Shown: positions 13,026 through 20,694 of the stretch, in pieces
How the letters are laid out: each line of letters opens with the position of its first letter
Position numbering within the stretch: position 1 is the first letter of the stretch
IMG/VR virus record: IMGVR_UViG_3300009151_000402
Coordinates: 1 to 23,433 of that record
Reading direction: 5' to 3' (one strand)
Origin: a virus
DNA length: 23,433 bases
Notes under the pieces: model-generated
What the model was told of the DNA's origin: nothing
The model's database searches: none
Seen by the model: only the letters and a program-made list of their open reading frames with translations
Program-made: the position numbers and the translations under genes

Positions 13026-14723
13026 TTAAGGTCCAAAATCTAAAGAAGTATCACTGTTCTCACTATTGCTATTTGCATAAGTAGGCTGTTCAAAATCAAA
13101 GTCATCATAGTTTATTTGACTTTGGGGTTGCGGATCTGTAGTCACCGCTGGTAGACCTGCAGGACTATCACCTTCTGCTTGAGACGATAATTTTGCCTGC
13201 TCTTGAAGTTGTGTAGCCTGTTCCAATTGTATTTGGGCATTGTCTCTTTGCTGGCGTGCTTGGCTTAAATTATTTTCTAATTCTGCTGGGTCTGTATATC
13301 CTGCGGCTGATAATCTTGCAAGTACAGCGGCTTTTTGTGCAGGATCTCCCGATGCATCTGCGGCATCAAGTTCAGATTGAAATTGATCTTTGATTGCCTG
13401 ATTAGTTGTTATTTTATCTTGAATATTTGTAACATTATTCTGTGCATCAGCAACAGCCTGATTTGCTGTGTCTACATTACTTGCGGCACCTTGAGAATTA
13501 TTAAGAGTCTGTTGGGCTTGTGCGGCTTGCTGTGCCGGATCTGTACTTTGAGGATTACCGGCACCTGGTTGATTCTGTATCGATCGTTGTCCATTCACTC
13601 CTGCTTTTGTAGGAGTAAGTAGGCTTGAGACTCCATTTAAAATCAATGATGTACCAATACCGCCGGCTACTCCTGCTACTCTTGATGCTATATTAGATGA
13701 TAACCCTAACTTTTGCAGTCCTTTACCCACCGTATCGCCTATTGCCCCTTTTAGAAATCCTCCTGCAATCCCACCTAAAGTCTTGCCACCAATTGTAGTA
13801 ATACCGCTTGCTGACCTTGCAGGCCTACCAGGTACCGCACTTAATTCATCGCCTCCTAACGGATATGCTATGAATCCAGATTTTGCCGCATCTCCTCCAA
13901 GTAAGTCAGTTATACCTAATATACCACCTATTGCCTTTGACACCCCAGACCCGCCTACGCCTAGAGGACTAGGAGTTTTATCATATATGATTTCTAAATA
14001 AGCATCGGGACCAAGATTGCTACCTTTTAATTTTCCAGTTGCATATTGTACGGTTTCGTAACCGATTGTCATTTTATTTTCTAAGAATTTACTTTCAGAT
14101 TGATTTAGTGAGTCGTGCGCCCAGTCAGTGATTATAGGGTTTACTAAATTAAATCCGGTAAACTGTTGTCTGTTGAGTTGAAAAATTGATATGCTTCTAA
14201 AAAACGGAAGGTATTGTTTTATACCATTATTAAGACCGTAATCAACTCGAGACCCATTAGCCGCTTGCGGTCTGTATTTTTGATCGTCGAATTTTTTTGG
14301 ACCTAACTTGAAATCAATTGACGGTTCACTATTATCGGCAAAGTAATATCTATAATATGCTTCCCATAATGCAGTTGTTGTATTATCATGATCGTCATGA
14401 AGTGTTAAATTAACAGGAGTATATTCTATTTTACTTTGAACATACGTTTTTTTATTGTACTGGTTCAATACTTCTGTTGCAATTTTAAATTTAGGAAGTT
14501 CAGCACTTTTAACCAACGCACCTATTGTTGGATTATTATCTGCAAAACTTTTTACTAATGGTAGGGTTATACTTTTGTTAATATTAAACACCACATAATA
14601 AATCCATCCGTTTTTTGGGGCGTATTGATAAAAGTTATCTACGTAGAGTCTTGAAGCGTGAGAATAACTTTTTAAGTCTGGTCCAAAAACTCCGTTAAGA
14701 AAACTAGTCAGTATGTTGCTCAT
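13026..14723 (-). CDS. Second tail-tube-like protein with long C-terminal extension
   Basis: 565 residues. The N-terminal ~250 resemble a tail-tube fold: YYVVFNINKS strand, LVKSAELPKFKIATEVLNQYNKK, then VNLTLHDDHDNTTTALWEAYYRYYF. The same order (strand, LTKQV..A..P, IHVYNSQIKY, ISIRDDVNSNV) is seen in the gp19-like gene just upstream. T4 gp48 and gp54, at the base of the tube, also have tube-like domains, so a baseplate-tube junction role is possible. Residues ~253-370 are Gly/Ala/hydrophobic (VGGSGVSKAIGGILGITDLL). Residues ~390-510 are Gln/Ala/Asn-rich and likely coiled coil (QDKITTNQAIKDQFQSELDAA), and the end is acidic. It is first in a new transcription unit: terminator, then CTAAATA, then ATG, with no ribosome site. 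Confidence 0.75.
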   Translation of the reverse strand: MSNILTSFLNGVFGPDLKSYSHASRLYVDNFYQYAPKNGWIYYVVFNINKSITLPLVKSFADNNPTIGALVKSAELPKFKIATEVLNQYNKKTYVQSKIEYTPVNLTLHDDHDNTTTALWEAYYRYYFADNSEPSIDFKLGPKKFDDQKYRPQAANGSRVDYGLNNGIKQYLPFFRSISIFQLNRQQFTGFNLVNPIITDWAHDSLNQSESKFLENKMTIGYETVQYATGKLKGSNLGPDAYLEIIYDKTPSPLGVGGSGVSKAIGGILGITDLLGGDAAKSGFIAYPLGGDELSAVPGRPARSASGITTIGGKTLGGIAGGFLKGAIGDTVGKGLQKLGLSSNIASRVAGVAGGIGTSLILNGVSSLLTPTKAGVNGQRSIQNQPGAGNPQSTDPAQQAAQAQQTLNNSQGAASNVDTANQAVADAQNNVTNIQDKITTNQAIKDQFQSELDAADASGDPAQKAAVLARLSAAGYTDPAELENNLSQARQQRDNAQIQLEQATQLQEQAKLSSQAEGDSPAGLPAVTTDPQPQSQINYDDFDFEQPTYANSNSENSDTSLDFGP

Positions 14724-14728
14724 AGTAA

Positions 14729-14736
14729 TATTTAGC
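14729..14736 (-). promoter_or_regulatory. Late promoter for the tube-like gene
   Basis: GCTAAATA (minus, 14736-14729), then TTACT and the ATG. From the TAAATA core through the ATG it matches the gp17 junction at 13 of 14 bases. No Shine-Dalgarno is present. Confidence 0.6.
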
Positions 14737-14739
14737 CGT

Positions 14740-14768
14740 AAAAAAAGGCCCAGTTTATGAGCCTTTTT
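14740..14768 (-). terminator. Intrinsic terminator after gp19
   Basis: An 11-bp stem (arms 14758-14768 and 14742-14752, one G-T pair) with a 5-nt loop is followed on the minus strand by a run of seven T. It ends the gp18-gp19 transcript just before the next late promoter. Confidence 0.88.
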
Positions 14769-14784
14769 ATGTCAGTTTATAAAA

Positions 14785-15420
14785 TTAACCCGTTGCTGAC
14801 TGAGGGAATGCCGCCTTATTAACCACAAATGCACCTGCCAATTCGGCTAGTTCATTGTCGCCGCCTGCGGCTACTTGGATAGCATTATCATATTCAATTG
14901 TTAATGCAATTTCCATCGGAGTACTTTCTGCGTAGGCTAGTTCATTATAGTTAACCGTTTGTAAATAACATCCGCTTATTAACCATGTCTCTAATACTTT
15001 TGGATCATGACTTCCGTTACCACCATCTAACATTTCAAGACGTGTTTGGAATTTATAGTCAATACCACCTGCCGCACTTGCTTGTTCAAAGAAATCAAAT
15101 TGCTTTTGTAGTTGTTCGCCGACAATTTTAGTAACATTACTGTTAACATCATCACGAATACTAATTGCCATTGACTGCCATGTCGGTTTGCCAGCATATT
15201 TAATCTGGCTGTTGTACACGTGAATAGTTTGATTTTCAAACTGTACCTGTGGACGAGCCGCAGTAACTACCTGCTTTGTTAGTTCAGTTGTGCTTCCAAC
15301 AGTTCCAAAGTTTTCAAAATAAACTCTAAAACGATATTTCAGTTTCGGCATCAACAGTCCTTGCGAACTGTTGGCACCCGCTGTTGGTACTGAAAATCTA
15401 TTTAAACTTGCGATTGCCAT
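14785..15420 (-). CDS. 19: Tail tube protein, gp19-like
   Basis: This is the major subunit of the inner tail tube through which DNA passes. The 211 residues compare with 163 in T4. The sequence starts MAIASLNRFSVPTAG, then a strand-rich body: KLKYRFRVYFENFG, LTKQVVTAARPQVQFENQTI, WQSMAISIRDD, then LEMLDGGNG and LETWLISGCYLQTVNYNELAYAESTPMEIALTIEYDNA. The last part is the typical late beta-hairpin of tube proteins. Strong ribosome site AAGGAGC lies 7 nt before the ATG. It follows the sheath gene by 23 nt, the usual sheath-then-tube order. Confidence 0.9.
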   Translation of the reverse strand: MAIASLNRFSVPTAGANSSQGLLMPKLKYRFRVYFENFGTVGSTTELTKQVVTAARPQVQFENQTIHVYNSQIKYAGKPTWQSMAISIRDDVNSNVTKIVGEQLQKQFDFFEQASAAGGIDYKFQTRLEMLDGGNGSHDPKVLETWLISGCYLQTVNYNELAYAESTPMEIALTIEYDNAIQVAAGGDNELAELAGAFVVNKAAFPQSATG

Positions 15421-15443
15421 ATTATTGCTCCTTGTTCTTTATA

Positions 15444-18400
15444 TTATAGGCCTGCTTTGATAGCGCCTGTGTTTTTCAAACGCAATGGTATGTAGATGAA
15501 TTCTACTGCTTTCACAGGCTCAACAGCAATGTCTAACCAAAGCTCAGAACGATCAACTCTTGTTGGAGTATTGTTGCTTTCATCACACACAACCGCAAAG
15601 TCGTAAAGTGCTCTTTTACTTACTAACTCAATTAAGAAACTTTGTGCCGCTGCCTTAATTTCGTTACGAGTAATTTTATCGTTTGGTTCAAACAAATATG
15701 GTTTTACTAAACGATCTAACTGTCTACGTAGGTAACATACTAAACGTGCTACGTTAATTCTATCTAAAGAACTAGCATTAGCGGCTCTGGTATATTGTCC
15801 ATATGCAACAATTCCAGCACCTGTCAATGTAGCAATTGGATTAATTTTAACGCCTGCTAGCACATCTCGTAAACTGGTTGGAAGAGCAGTGCTCTTGAAT
15901 TCGCCGTCCATAACATAACCAACTGATGTTGCATTGTTAACATTTCCTCGGCGTGTGCCTGCTGGTGCAAACCATTCAAAACTTTGTTGGTCGCTTAATG
16001 CAATAGTGCGTAGCATCATATGGCTTGGTGGAACAACAATGTAGTTTCCTGTGTTGTCGTTTGTGTAACCACTTGGATAATACATGGCCATATAAGCATC
16101 GTAACTTACAGCACCAGTGTCGTTGTTGTCAAATGCACCGTTTGTGTTATTACCCCAGGCTGCTAAATCTGTACCTGTTGGTTTTAATTTAAATGGTGTA
16201 TCGCCAATTACAAACGCTGTTTGACCACGATCAATATTAAATGCAATCATGTTTTGAATTGCTTCTGGATATCCAGGGCAAGCAATTAGATTGAATATAA
16301 CTGAATCTGTATCACGGATTGCTTGATTTGTATCAATTTGTGCCTTCATACCGGCAACAACAAATCCTCGTTGTGCGTGATGTCCAAATGCACCTGAACC
16401 GTCAGCATTGTTTGGACTTACAGTAACCCAACGTCCAGTAACATAAGTTGATCCACCGTTTGCTCCGTTCATAACTTCGTCACCGTAACGAGCATTTTTA
16501 CCATCGTTAGCATTGATGTTGATGTAGTTAGATTCGTATTTCTTAACGTTGAATCCGCTTCTACGTAGATTCCATAGACGCATGCCTTTTGGATATAGTG
16601 CTGGATCTGGACTATCTGGATCTACATAATTGCTTGTTAACAGAGTTTTAACTGTTGTGCTAACTGTAGGACCATCTGTTCCCATGTTTGACCAACGTGC
16701 ATCAGCAAACAACCAACCATTTGGTGTTGTTTGATCTGTTGCATCTTGTGCTACCCACTTCAGTGTAGTTCCGTTATAAACATAAATGTTCTTTCCATAC
16801 ATGTCAATATCGGATGTGTCAACCCATATATCACCGTTTACCAATGGTGTACCGTCGCTTTGAGTAGTGGGTGCTAGTGCAGATACAATAGGACCTTCTG
16901 GGTCTGAGTTAGGAAATGCTGTTGCATCTTTATAACCAACAAACTCGTCACCGTTGTGATATAAAATATCAACCTGATCTACAACAGAACTGTACCATAG
17001 TGTGCCATCTGCTGGATCAGTGTAAGGTACTACTGAGTCAGGTTGGTATACCAATGGTTTCCAGTTACTTGCATAATACTGATATCCGTCGCCTTCAAAT
17101 TCGCCAGCGGCATAGAAGTTTTGTGTACCTGTTTCCATGCCGTCGGTATCTCTTGCCCATGGAGTTAATTGTAACAATGTTTCCAAAGGTGTTGCTAATC
17201 CATCTAAGAATTTAATTTCACCACCTGCTGAGTGTTGAATACTTACGCTAGTAGCATTACCAGTATCACCGTAACTTCCAGGAACTGCTGAAACATAAGT
17301 TAGTCCAGCGGCATTAATTTTGCCAATGATTGTGTCAAGTGTATCATTACGTGCTAAACTTACTGTCACAGGATTGCTATAGTTAGCAACACCGCCAGTT
17401 GATGTTTTTAGACCTTCAATAATGTTGAAACTTGATGCTGTGCTGACAACAGCAGTAGTTGCAGTAGATAAAACTGTTGTAGGACCTGTGCTATTTCTGC
17501 GCCAGATATTAAATTTTGCAAACTGGGTATTAGCACTTGATGTACTCCATACACCGGTACCCTTGTCATAGTTCTGTTCAATGAACAAACTTCCTACTGC
17601 TGAAGTACCTAAGGTATTAAGAGCAGTTTGTCCGTCAGCATATATTGGAGCATTTACTCCTGTAAATCCGCCACTTGCGGCGTTGTAAATTTTTACTGTC
17701 CAATTTGCACCTGCATTCGGCGAAGTTGTTTTAACATAAACTGATCCAGTTGGATCAAGTGTATAGTCTGGATGTTTAGTATGAGGACCTTGGAATAGAG
17801 TAACACCTGCACATGTTGCAGGCAATCCATCAATACCAATTGCGGTTAACATAGCAGTACCACCTGACGCATTTCCTGTTACGGCTATTTTACCGTCTGG
17901 ATTAGTTCCATCTGATTTTGCTGTAGCATCTGCATACAGATCTAAGTAACCGCTAGCGTTGACTCTAGCACCAAAACCACGTGTGTGACCAACTGCATTA
18001 ATGGAATTAGCCAATGCTGTGATTGTAGAGCCACTTAGGGTAATAGTCTGGTTGTTGATTACAAATGCCTGTCCGTTGAAAGCGGCAAGATCTGGATTAG
18101 CCTTGGTACTTGTTGCAACAGGCCATGAAGTCTGCCATACGGTAGATTTCCAAGTAGCGGAAGCACTAAAACCAGTTTCTACGTTGCTACCAATTTCTGA
18201 CCAATTGCCGTCTTTGTTTTTGTACCAGTAGTGGACTTCAGTTGTTCCTGCAACAACACAGTATGAACCATTTGTTCCAAAACTGTCTTTAGGCGTTTCA
18301 TTATCGCTGGTAGCAGTTGCTAGATTTGCGTTATCAATGATTAATGGAATCTTATTTGTGAATGCTTGATTAACTTTGTTCCATTCAAAAATACCCCATT

Positions 18401-18827
18401 TAGTATTTGATGTATCTAACCAGTAAGTACCGTTAACTGGATTACCTTCTGGGTTAGAAGATTGAGGAAGCAAAGATCCTAGATCTAAGTCGGCACGTAC
18501 AACGTATGCTTGTGAACTAACACCTAGCAAACTGTATGCGGCTTGCAGACCGTATTCGTTTAGTTCCCCGCCGTGTATTGGATTACCATTTGCATCTGTG
18601 TAGAACAATGGAGTACCGAATGTCTCTGATAGATCTCGCTGGCTAGTAATTAGCCAAACTTTACCTGCGTTAGCAGGATCTGTGCCCGGAGCAGTTCCTG
18701 TTCCGCTAGCATTTTGTTTATTGCTTGCGCTTGCTACAAAGATCATAGGAGTTGTCGACGGAGCCGCCGGTAGATAAAAACTCTGATCGATAACTGATAC
18801 TTGTACGCCTGGTGAATTTAGTGCCAT
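15444..18827 (-). CDS. 18: Tail sheath protein, gp18-like, greatly enlarged
   Basis: The start chosen is ATG 18827 (MALNSPGVQVSVIDQS), with GGGAG 8 nt upstream; a frame reaching 18860 adds 11 basic residues with no signal. The product has 1127 residues, against 659 in T4. Conserved sheath parts are the N-terminal SPGVQVSVIDQSFY and the C-terminal ~400 residues, including RGFVVAGMKAQIDTNQAIRD, DRINVARLVCYLRRQLDRL and LWLDIAVEPVKAVEFIYIPLRL. Between about residues 130 and 700 lies inserted material. It has three NG/DG-x-x-W motifs (NGTYWLDTS 132-140, DGTLWYSSV 607-615, NGDIWVDTS 664-672) and two modules with an INAxG helix followed by beta strands (around 270-300 and 495-545). The insert probably projects from the sheath surface. 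A CTAAATA promoter lies upstream with a ~29-nt leader. Confidence 0.93.
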   Translation of the reverse strand: MALNSPGVQVSVIDQSFYLPAAPSTTPMIFVASASNKQNASGTGTAPGTDPANAGKVWLITSQRDLSETFGTPLFYTDANGNPIHGGELNEYGLQAAYSLLGVSSQAYVVRADLDLGSLLPQSSNPEGNPVNGTYWLDTSNTKWGIFEWNKVNQAFTNKIPLIIDNANLATATSDNETPKDSFGTNGSYCVVAGTTEVHYWYKNKDGNWSEIGSNVETGFSASATWKSTVWQTSWPVATSTKANPDLAAFNGQAFVINNQTITLSGSTITALANSINAVGHTRGFGARVNASGYLDLYADATAKSDGTNPDGKIAVTGNASGGTAMLTAIGIDGLPATCAGVTLFQGPHTKHPDYTLDPTGSVYVKTTSPNAGANWTVKIYNAASGGFTGVNAPIYADGQTALNTLGTSAVGSLFIEQNYDKGTGVWSTSSANTQFAKFNIWRRNSTGPTTVLSTATTAVVSTASSFNIIEGLKTSTGGVANYSNPVTVSLARNDTLDTIIGKINAAGLTYVSAVPGSYGDTGNATSVSIQHSAGGEIKFLDGLATPLETLLQLTPWARDTDGMETGTQNFYAAGEFEGDGYQYYASNWKPLVYQPDSVVPYTDPADGTLWYSSVVDQVDILYHNGDEFVGYKDATAFPNSDPEGPIVSALAPTTQSDGTPLVNGDIWVDTSDIDMYGKNIYVYNGTTLKWVAQDATDQTTPNGWLFADARWSNMGTDGPTVSTTVKTLLTSNYVDPDSPDPALYPKGMRLWNLRRSGFNVKKYESNYININANDGKNARYGDEVMNGANGGSTYVTGRWVTVSPNNADGSGAFGHHAQRGFVVAGMKAQIDTNQAIRDTDSVIFNLIACPGYPEAIQNMIAFNIDRGQTAFVIGDTPFKLKPTGTDLAAWGNNTNGAFDNNDTGAVSYDAYMAMYYPSGYTNDNTGNYIVVPPSHMMLRTIALSDQQSFEWFAPAGTRRGNVNNATSVGYVMDGEFKSTALPTSLRDVLAGVKINPIATLTGAGIVAYGQYTRAANASSLDRINVARLVCYLRRQLDRLVKPYLFEPNDKITRNEIKAAAQSFLIELVSKRALYDFAVVCDESNNTPTRVDRSELWLDIAVEPVKAVEFIYIPLRLKNTGAIKAGL

Positions 18828-18860
18828 TTCAAATCTCCCATATAATGGTTTTCTTCTCAA

Positions 18861-18868
18861 TATTTAGC
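18861..18868 (-). promoter_or_regulatory. Late promoter for tail sheath gene
   Basis: GCTAAATA (minus, 18868-18861) is followed by TTGAG. The predicted start near 18855 leaves a leader of about 29 nt with a GGGAG ribosome site, unlike the leaderless-type junctions elsewhere in the window. Confidence 0.55.
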
Positions 18869-18890
18869 ATATATGGTTAAAAAATGCTGG

Positions 18891-18898
18891 CTTAAATA
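18891..18898 (+). promoter_or_regulatory. Possible late promoter for HNH-like gene
   Basis: CTTAAATA on the plus strand, 31 nt before the ATG of the HNH-like gene. It keeps the TAAATA core but differs at the first two bases of the late motif. Confidence 0.4.
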
Positions 18899-18929
18899 CC
18901 TATGAAAAGGGCACCAAAAAGGGCGGCGT

Positions 18930-19265
18930 ATGCGTAATACTTGTAAAAAATGTCAACAGAGGCCAGTGGCTGTTAACTATCGTAAGGAAGGTAAGATCTA
19001 TTATAGATCTACCTGTGATCACTGTGCTCGAGGATTCTTAACAGACAAACCTTCTTGGGCTAAATTTGGCTACAAGAAAAGAAATAGTTGTGACAAGTGC
19101 GGATTTAAAAGTCTGCACAAAGAAGTGTTTAATGTGTTTCATGTTGACGGGAATTTACTAAATGCCAACCCCGCCAATTTAAAAACTATTTGTGCTAATT
19201 GCTCAGTAGTGCTTCGAAAAGAAGGGGGGAAATGGCGGCAGGGCGATCTCCGACCAGATTTTTAA
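18930..19265 (+). CDS. Zinc-binding HNH-like protein
   Basis: 111 residues, basic. Two CxxC pairs near the N-terminus (C5/C8, C29/C32) are followed by C54/C57 in CDKCGFK, FHVDGN (70-75), NPANLKTICANC with C88/C91, and a KWRQGDLRPDF end. The CxxC...HxDGN...NL...CxxC order is that of a zinc-stabilised HNH (beta-beta-alpha metal) nuclease. Similar small proteins occur in marine T4-like phages as I recall them. It could be a nicking or homing-type endonuclease, or a DNA-binding relic; whether it cuts is uncertain because the first His of the motif is not obvious. It is alone on this strand between gp18 and gp1, with AAGGG about 8-10 nt upstream of the ATG. Its last 71 bp overlap the end of the kinase gene on the other strand. 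Confidence 0.82.
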   Translation: MRNTCKKCQQRPVAVNYRKEGKIYYRSTCDHCARGFLTDKPSWAKFGYKKRNSCDKCGFKSLHKEVFNVFHVDGNLLNANPANLKTICANCSVVLRKEGGKWRQGDLRPDF

Positions 19266-19875
19266 TCTTATGAAATAGATCATCAATTGTTCCATCATTG
19301 GTTAGCACGTGATCAAATTTGGTGCCTACCCAGGCTGTTTCACTTGCGTGAATTTTAAATTCTTCTAATCGTTTTTTACCTAATGCCCAGCCCATGTGTC
19401 TGTCACCTTTATTTGCATCTATTGCGGCATCATACCACTCCGGCTCTGGACCTCGCTTTACCCGAACAACAATACCTCCAGCATCCCGTATTGATTTAAT
19501 TTCATTAGGAAAACGGCAGTCACTAATGACTATGTCATCTTTCGAGTTGCGTAGTTTATTCTCTAATGAAGCAATCCAGATATCGTCGTTAAAGCCTTTA
19601 CGACAAACTTCAGTGCCCCAGTATTGTAGCACCCAACGAGGAGTTAACTCGGGCATACCTAGGCGTTCTGCCCACCAAGGATCTACTTGCTCACGCCAAG
19701 TGCGGGCTTGTGTAGTGCGGCCTTCTAACATGGTTCTGTCCCAACCAAATACCTGTGCTACTGCATCTTTGAGGCTGTTGGCAAATGACTCGCGTCTAAA
19801 ACCGTGGAAATTAGTAAGATAGTCGGCAATAGTATCTTTGCCAGACCCAATAAATCCGCATACACCAATAATCAT
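19195..19875 (-). CDS. 1: Deoxynucleoside monophosphate kinase, gp1-like
   Basis: T4 gp1 phosphorylates dNMPs (including modified dCMP in T4), feeding the phage dNTP pool in the cytoplasm. This protein has 226 residues, near T4's 241. The P-loop is GFIGSGKD (7-14). A LID/NMP-like region around WREQVDPWWAERLG follows, then LQYWGTEVCRKGFNDDIWI (a typical dNMP kinase segment), DIVISDCRFPNEIKSIRDAGG and VVRVKRG, then HASETAW and VLTNDGTIDDLFHKI. The final ~22 residues are encoded antisense to the conserved end of the HNH-like gene and look like an added tail. The ATG has GGGGAG about 5 nt upstream, partly inside a small hairpin (19877-19896). Confidence 0.92.
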   Translation of the reverse strand: MIIGVCGFIGSGKDTIADYLTNFHGFRRESFANSLKDAVAQVFGWDRTMLEGRTTQARTWREQVDPWWAERLGMPELTPRWVLQYWGTEVCRKGFNDDIWIASLENKLRNSKDDIVISDCRFPNEIKSIRDAGGIVVRVKRGPEPEWYDAAIDANKGDRHMGWALGKKRLEEFKIHASETAWVGTKFDHVLTNDGTIDDLFHKIKNLVGDRPAAISPLLFEALLSN

Positions 19876-19876
19876 A

Positions 19877-19896
19877 GTATCTCCCCAAATAGATAC
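19877..19896 (-). promoter_or_regulatory. Hairpin covering the gp1 ribosome-binding site
   Basis: On the minus strand a 6-bp stem (19896-19891 with 19882-19877) encloses an 8-nt loop containing GGGG of the Shine-Dalgarno. The hairpin ends one base before the ATG and could modulate initiation. Short stems like this also arise by chance. Confidence 0.35.
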
Positions 19897-19907
19897 CTTA
19901 GTATATA

Positions 19908-20666
19908 TTATCCTATGACAAATGTCAACGGCTGTTGGTTATCTTTGTTGTTAATTAAATCCTGCTCTAACATTTCCATTTCGGCCTTGCCTTCGGCCTT
20001 TAGGGCTGTTCCGTTTAGATTTGTTCCACCCTGCGGGCTAGCAATAGTAGCAAACTTTTCGCGGGCTTCGCCTAGGATAACCTTTGCTCGTGCTGTAGCA
20101 TAATCTCTAATCCAAATACCTGCCCAGGTATCTTGAAACAATATAAAATCTGGCTTATAGTTGTACATCCAAAGTAGAACATTTTCTTCACCACGGGGAC
20201 GTTGAGTAATTCTTAACTTTTTAGTAACTGAATTCCAATCAAAGTTAATAAACGAGCCAAACATTTTACCAACTAGATTTTGGTATTGCGAAAACATCAT
20301 GTAAGTTGCTAGACCGCCCATGTTAGAACTACTTAATAGATAGGTATTAGAATAGGCCAAATTAAATGGTTCAAATAGCGTACCACCATCACCACCGCCT
20401 GATCTTGAACCAATACTTCGTCTAAAAATCTGTCTAACCTGCATAACTTCAGGCGCTAACTGGTATTCGTTAACATCTGTTTGCAGTGTTAGATATCCAA
20501 AACTTTCTTCTACAGAGTTTTGACTACGTTGTCTATACTTTCGCAGGGCAATATCTATAGCAAGATCGTAGTGCTTAGGATCCAGTTCTACGTCGATCAT
20601 ACCGTCGCCTAGAGAGGTCTTGATATAATCAACCACTTTTTGTTTTTCGGTTTCTGTTTCGTTCAT
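19908..20666 (-). CDS. 13: Neck protein, gp13-like
   Basis: gp13 joins the head-tail neck after packaging, together with gp14. In these 252 residues I recognise the marine T4-like gp13 pattern: helical KVVDYIKTSLGDGMIDVELDP, then DLAIDIALRKYRQRSQNSVEESF, VNEYQLAPEVMQVRQIFRRSIGSR, the glycine-rich loop, FEPFNLAYSNTYLLSS, LVGKMFGSFINFDW, LRITQRPRGEENVLLWMYNY, and a helical end with AKVILGEAREKFATI. It is shorter than T4 gp13 (309). The ATG lies 5 nt after GTAAATA and has no ribosome site. It is divergent from gp14, although in T4 these genes run in the same direction. Confidence 0.85.
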   Translation of the reverse strand: MNETETEKQKVVDYIKTSLGDGMIDVELDPKHYDLAIDIALRKYRQRSQNSVEESFGYLTLQTDVNEYQLAPEVMQVRQIFRRSIGSRSGGGDGGTLFEPFNLAYSNTYLLSSSNMGGLATYMMFSQYQNLVGKMFGSFINFDWNSVTKKLRITQRPRGEENVLLWMYNYKPDFILFQDTWAGIWIRDYATARAKVILGEAREKFATIASPQGGTNLNGTALKAEGKAEMEMLEQDLINNKDNQQPLTFVIG

Positions 20667-20671
20667 GCTAC

Positions 20672-20679
20672 TATTTACC
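20672..20679 (-). promoter_or_regulatory. Late promoter for gp13 (left half of divergent pair)
   Basis: GGTAAATA (minus, 20679-20672), then GTAGC and the ATG of gp13. It abuts the plus-strand TATAAATA with no bases between the two 8-mers. Confidence 0.6.
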
Positions 20680-20687
20680 TATAAATA
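20680..20687 (+). promoter_or_regulatory. Late promoter for gp14-gp15 (right half of divergent pair)
   Basis: A perfect TATAAATA on the plus strand followed by CACGACT and the gp14 ATG at 20695. No Shine-Dalgarno lies between. Confidence 0.75.
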
Positions 20688-20694
20688 CACGACT

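Noticed and set aside
18828-18860. Eleven extra N-terminal residues on the sheath protein
   Set aside because: The MALNSPGVQV start has GGGAG at good spacing and sheath proteins typically begin with this type of sequence.
18902-18937. 11-codon leader ORF (MKRAPKRAAYA) before the HNH-like gene
   Set aside because: It begins only 3 nt after the TAAATA core, probably upstream of the transcription start, and has no ribosome site.
20665-20694. Ten extra N-terminal residues on gp14
   Set aside because: This start lies upstream of the TATAAATA promoter and within the gp13 start codon region.
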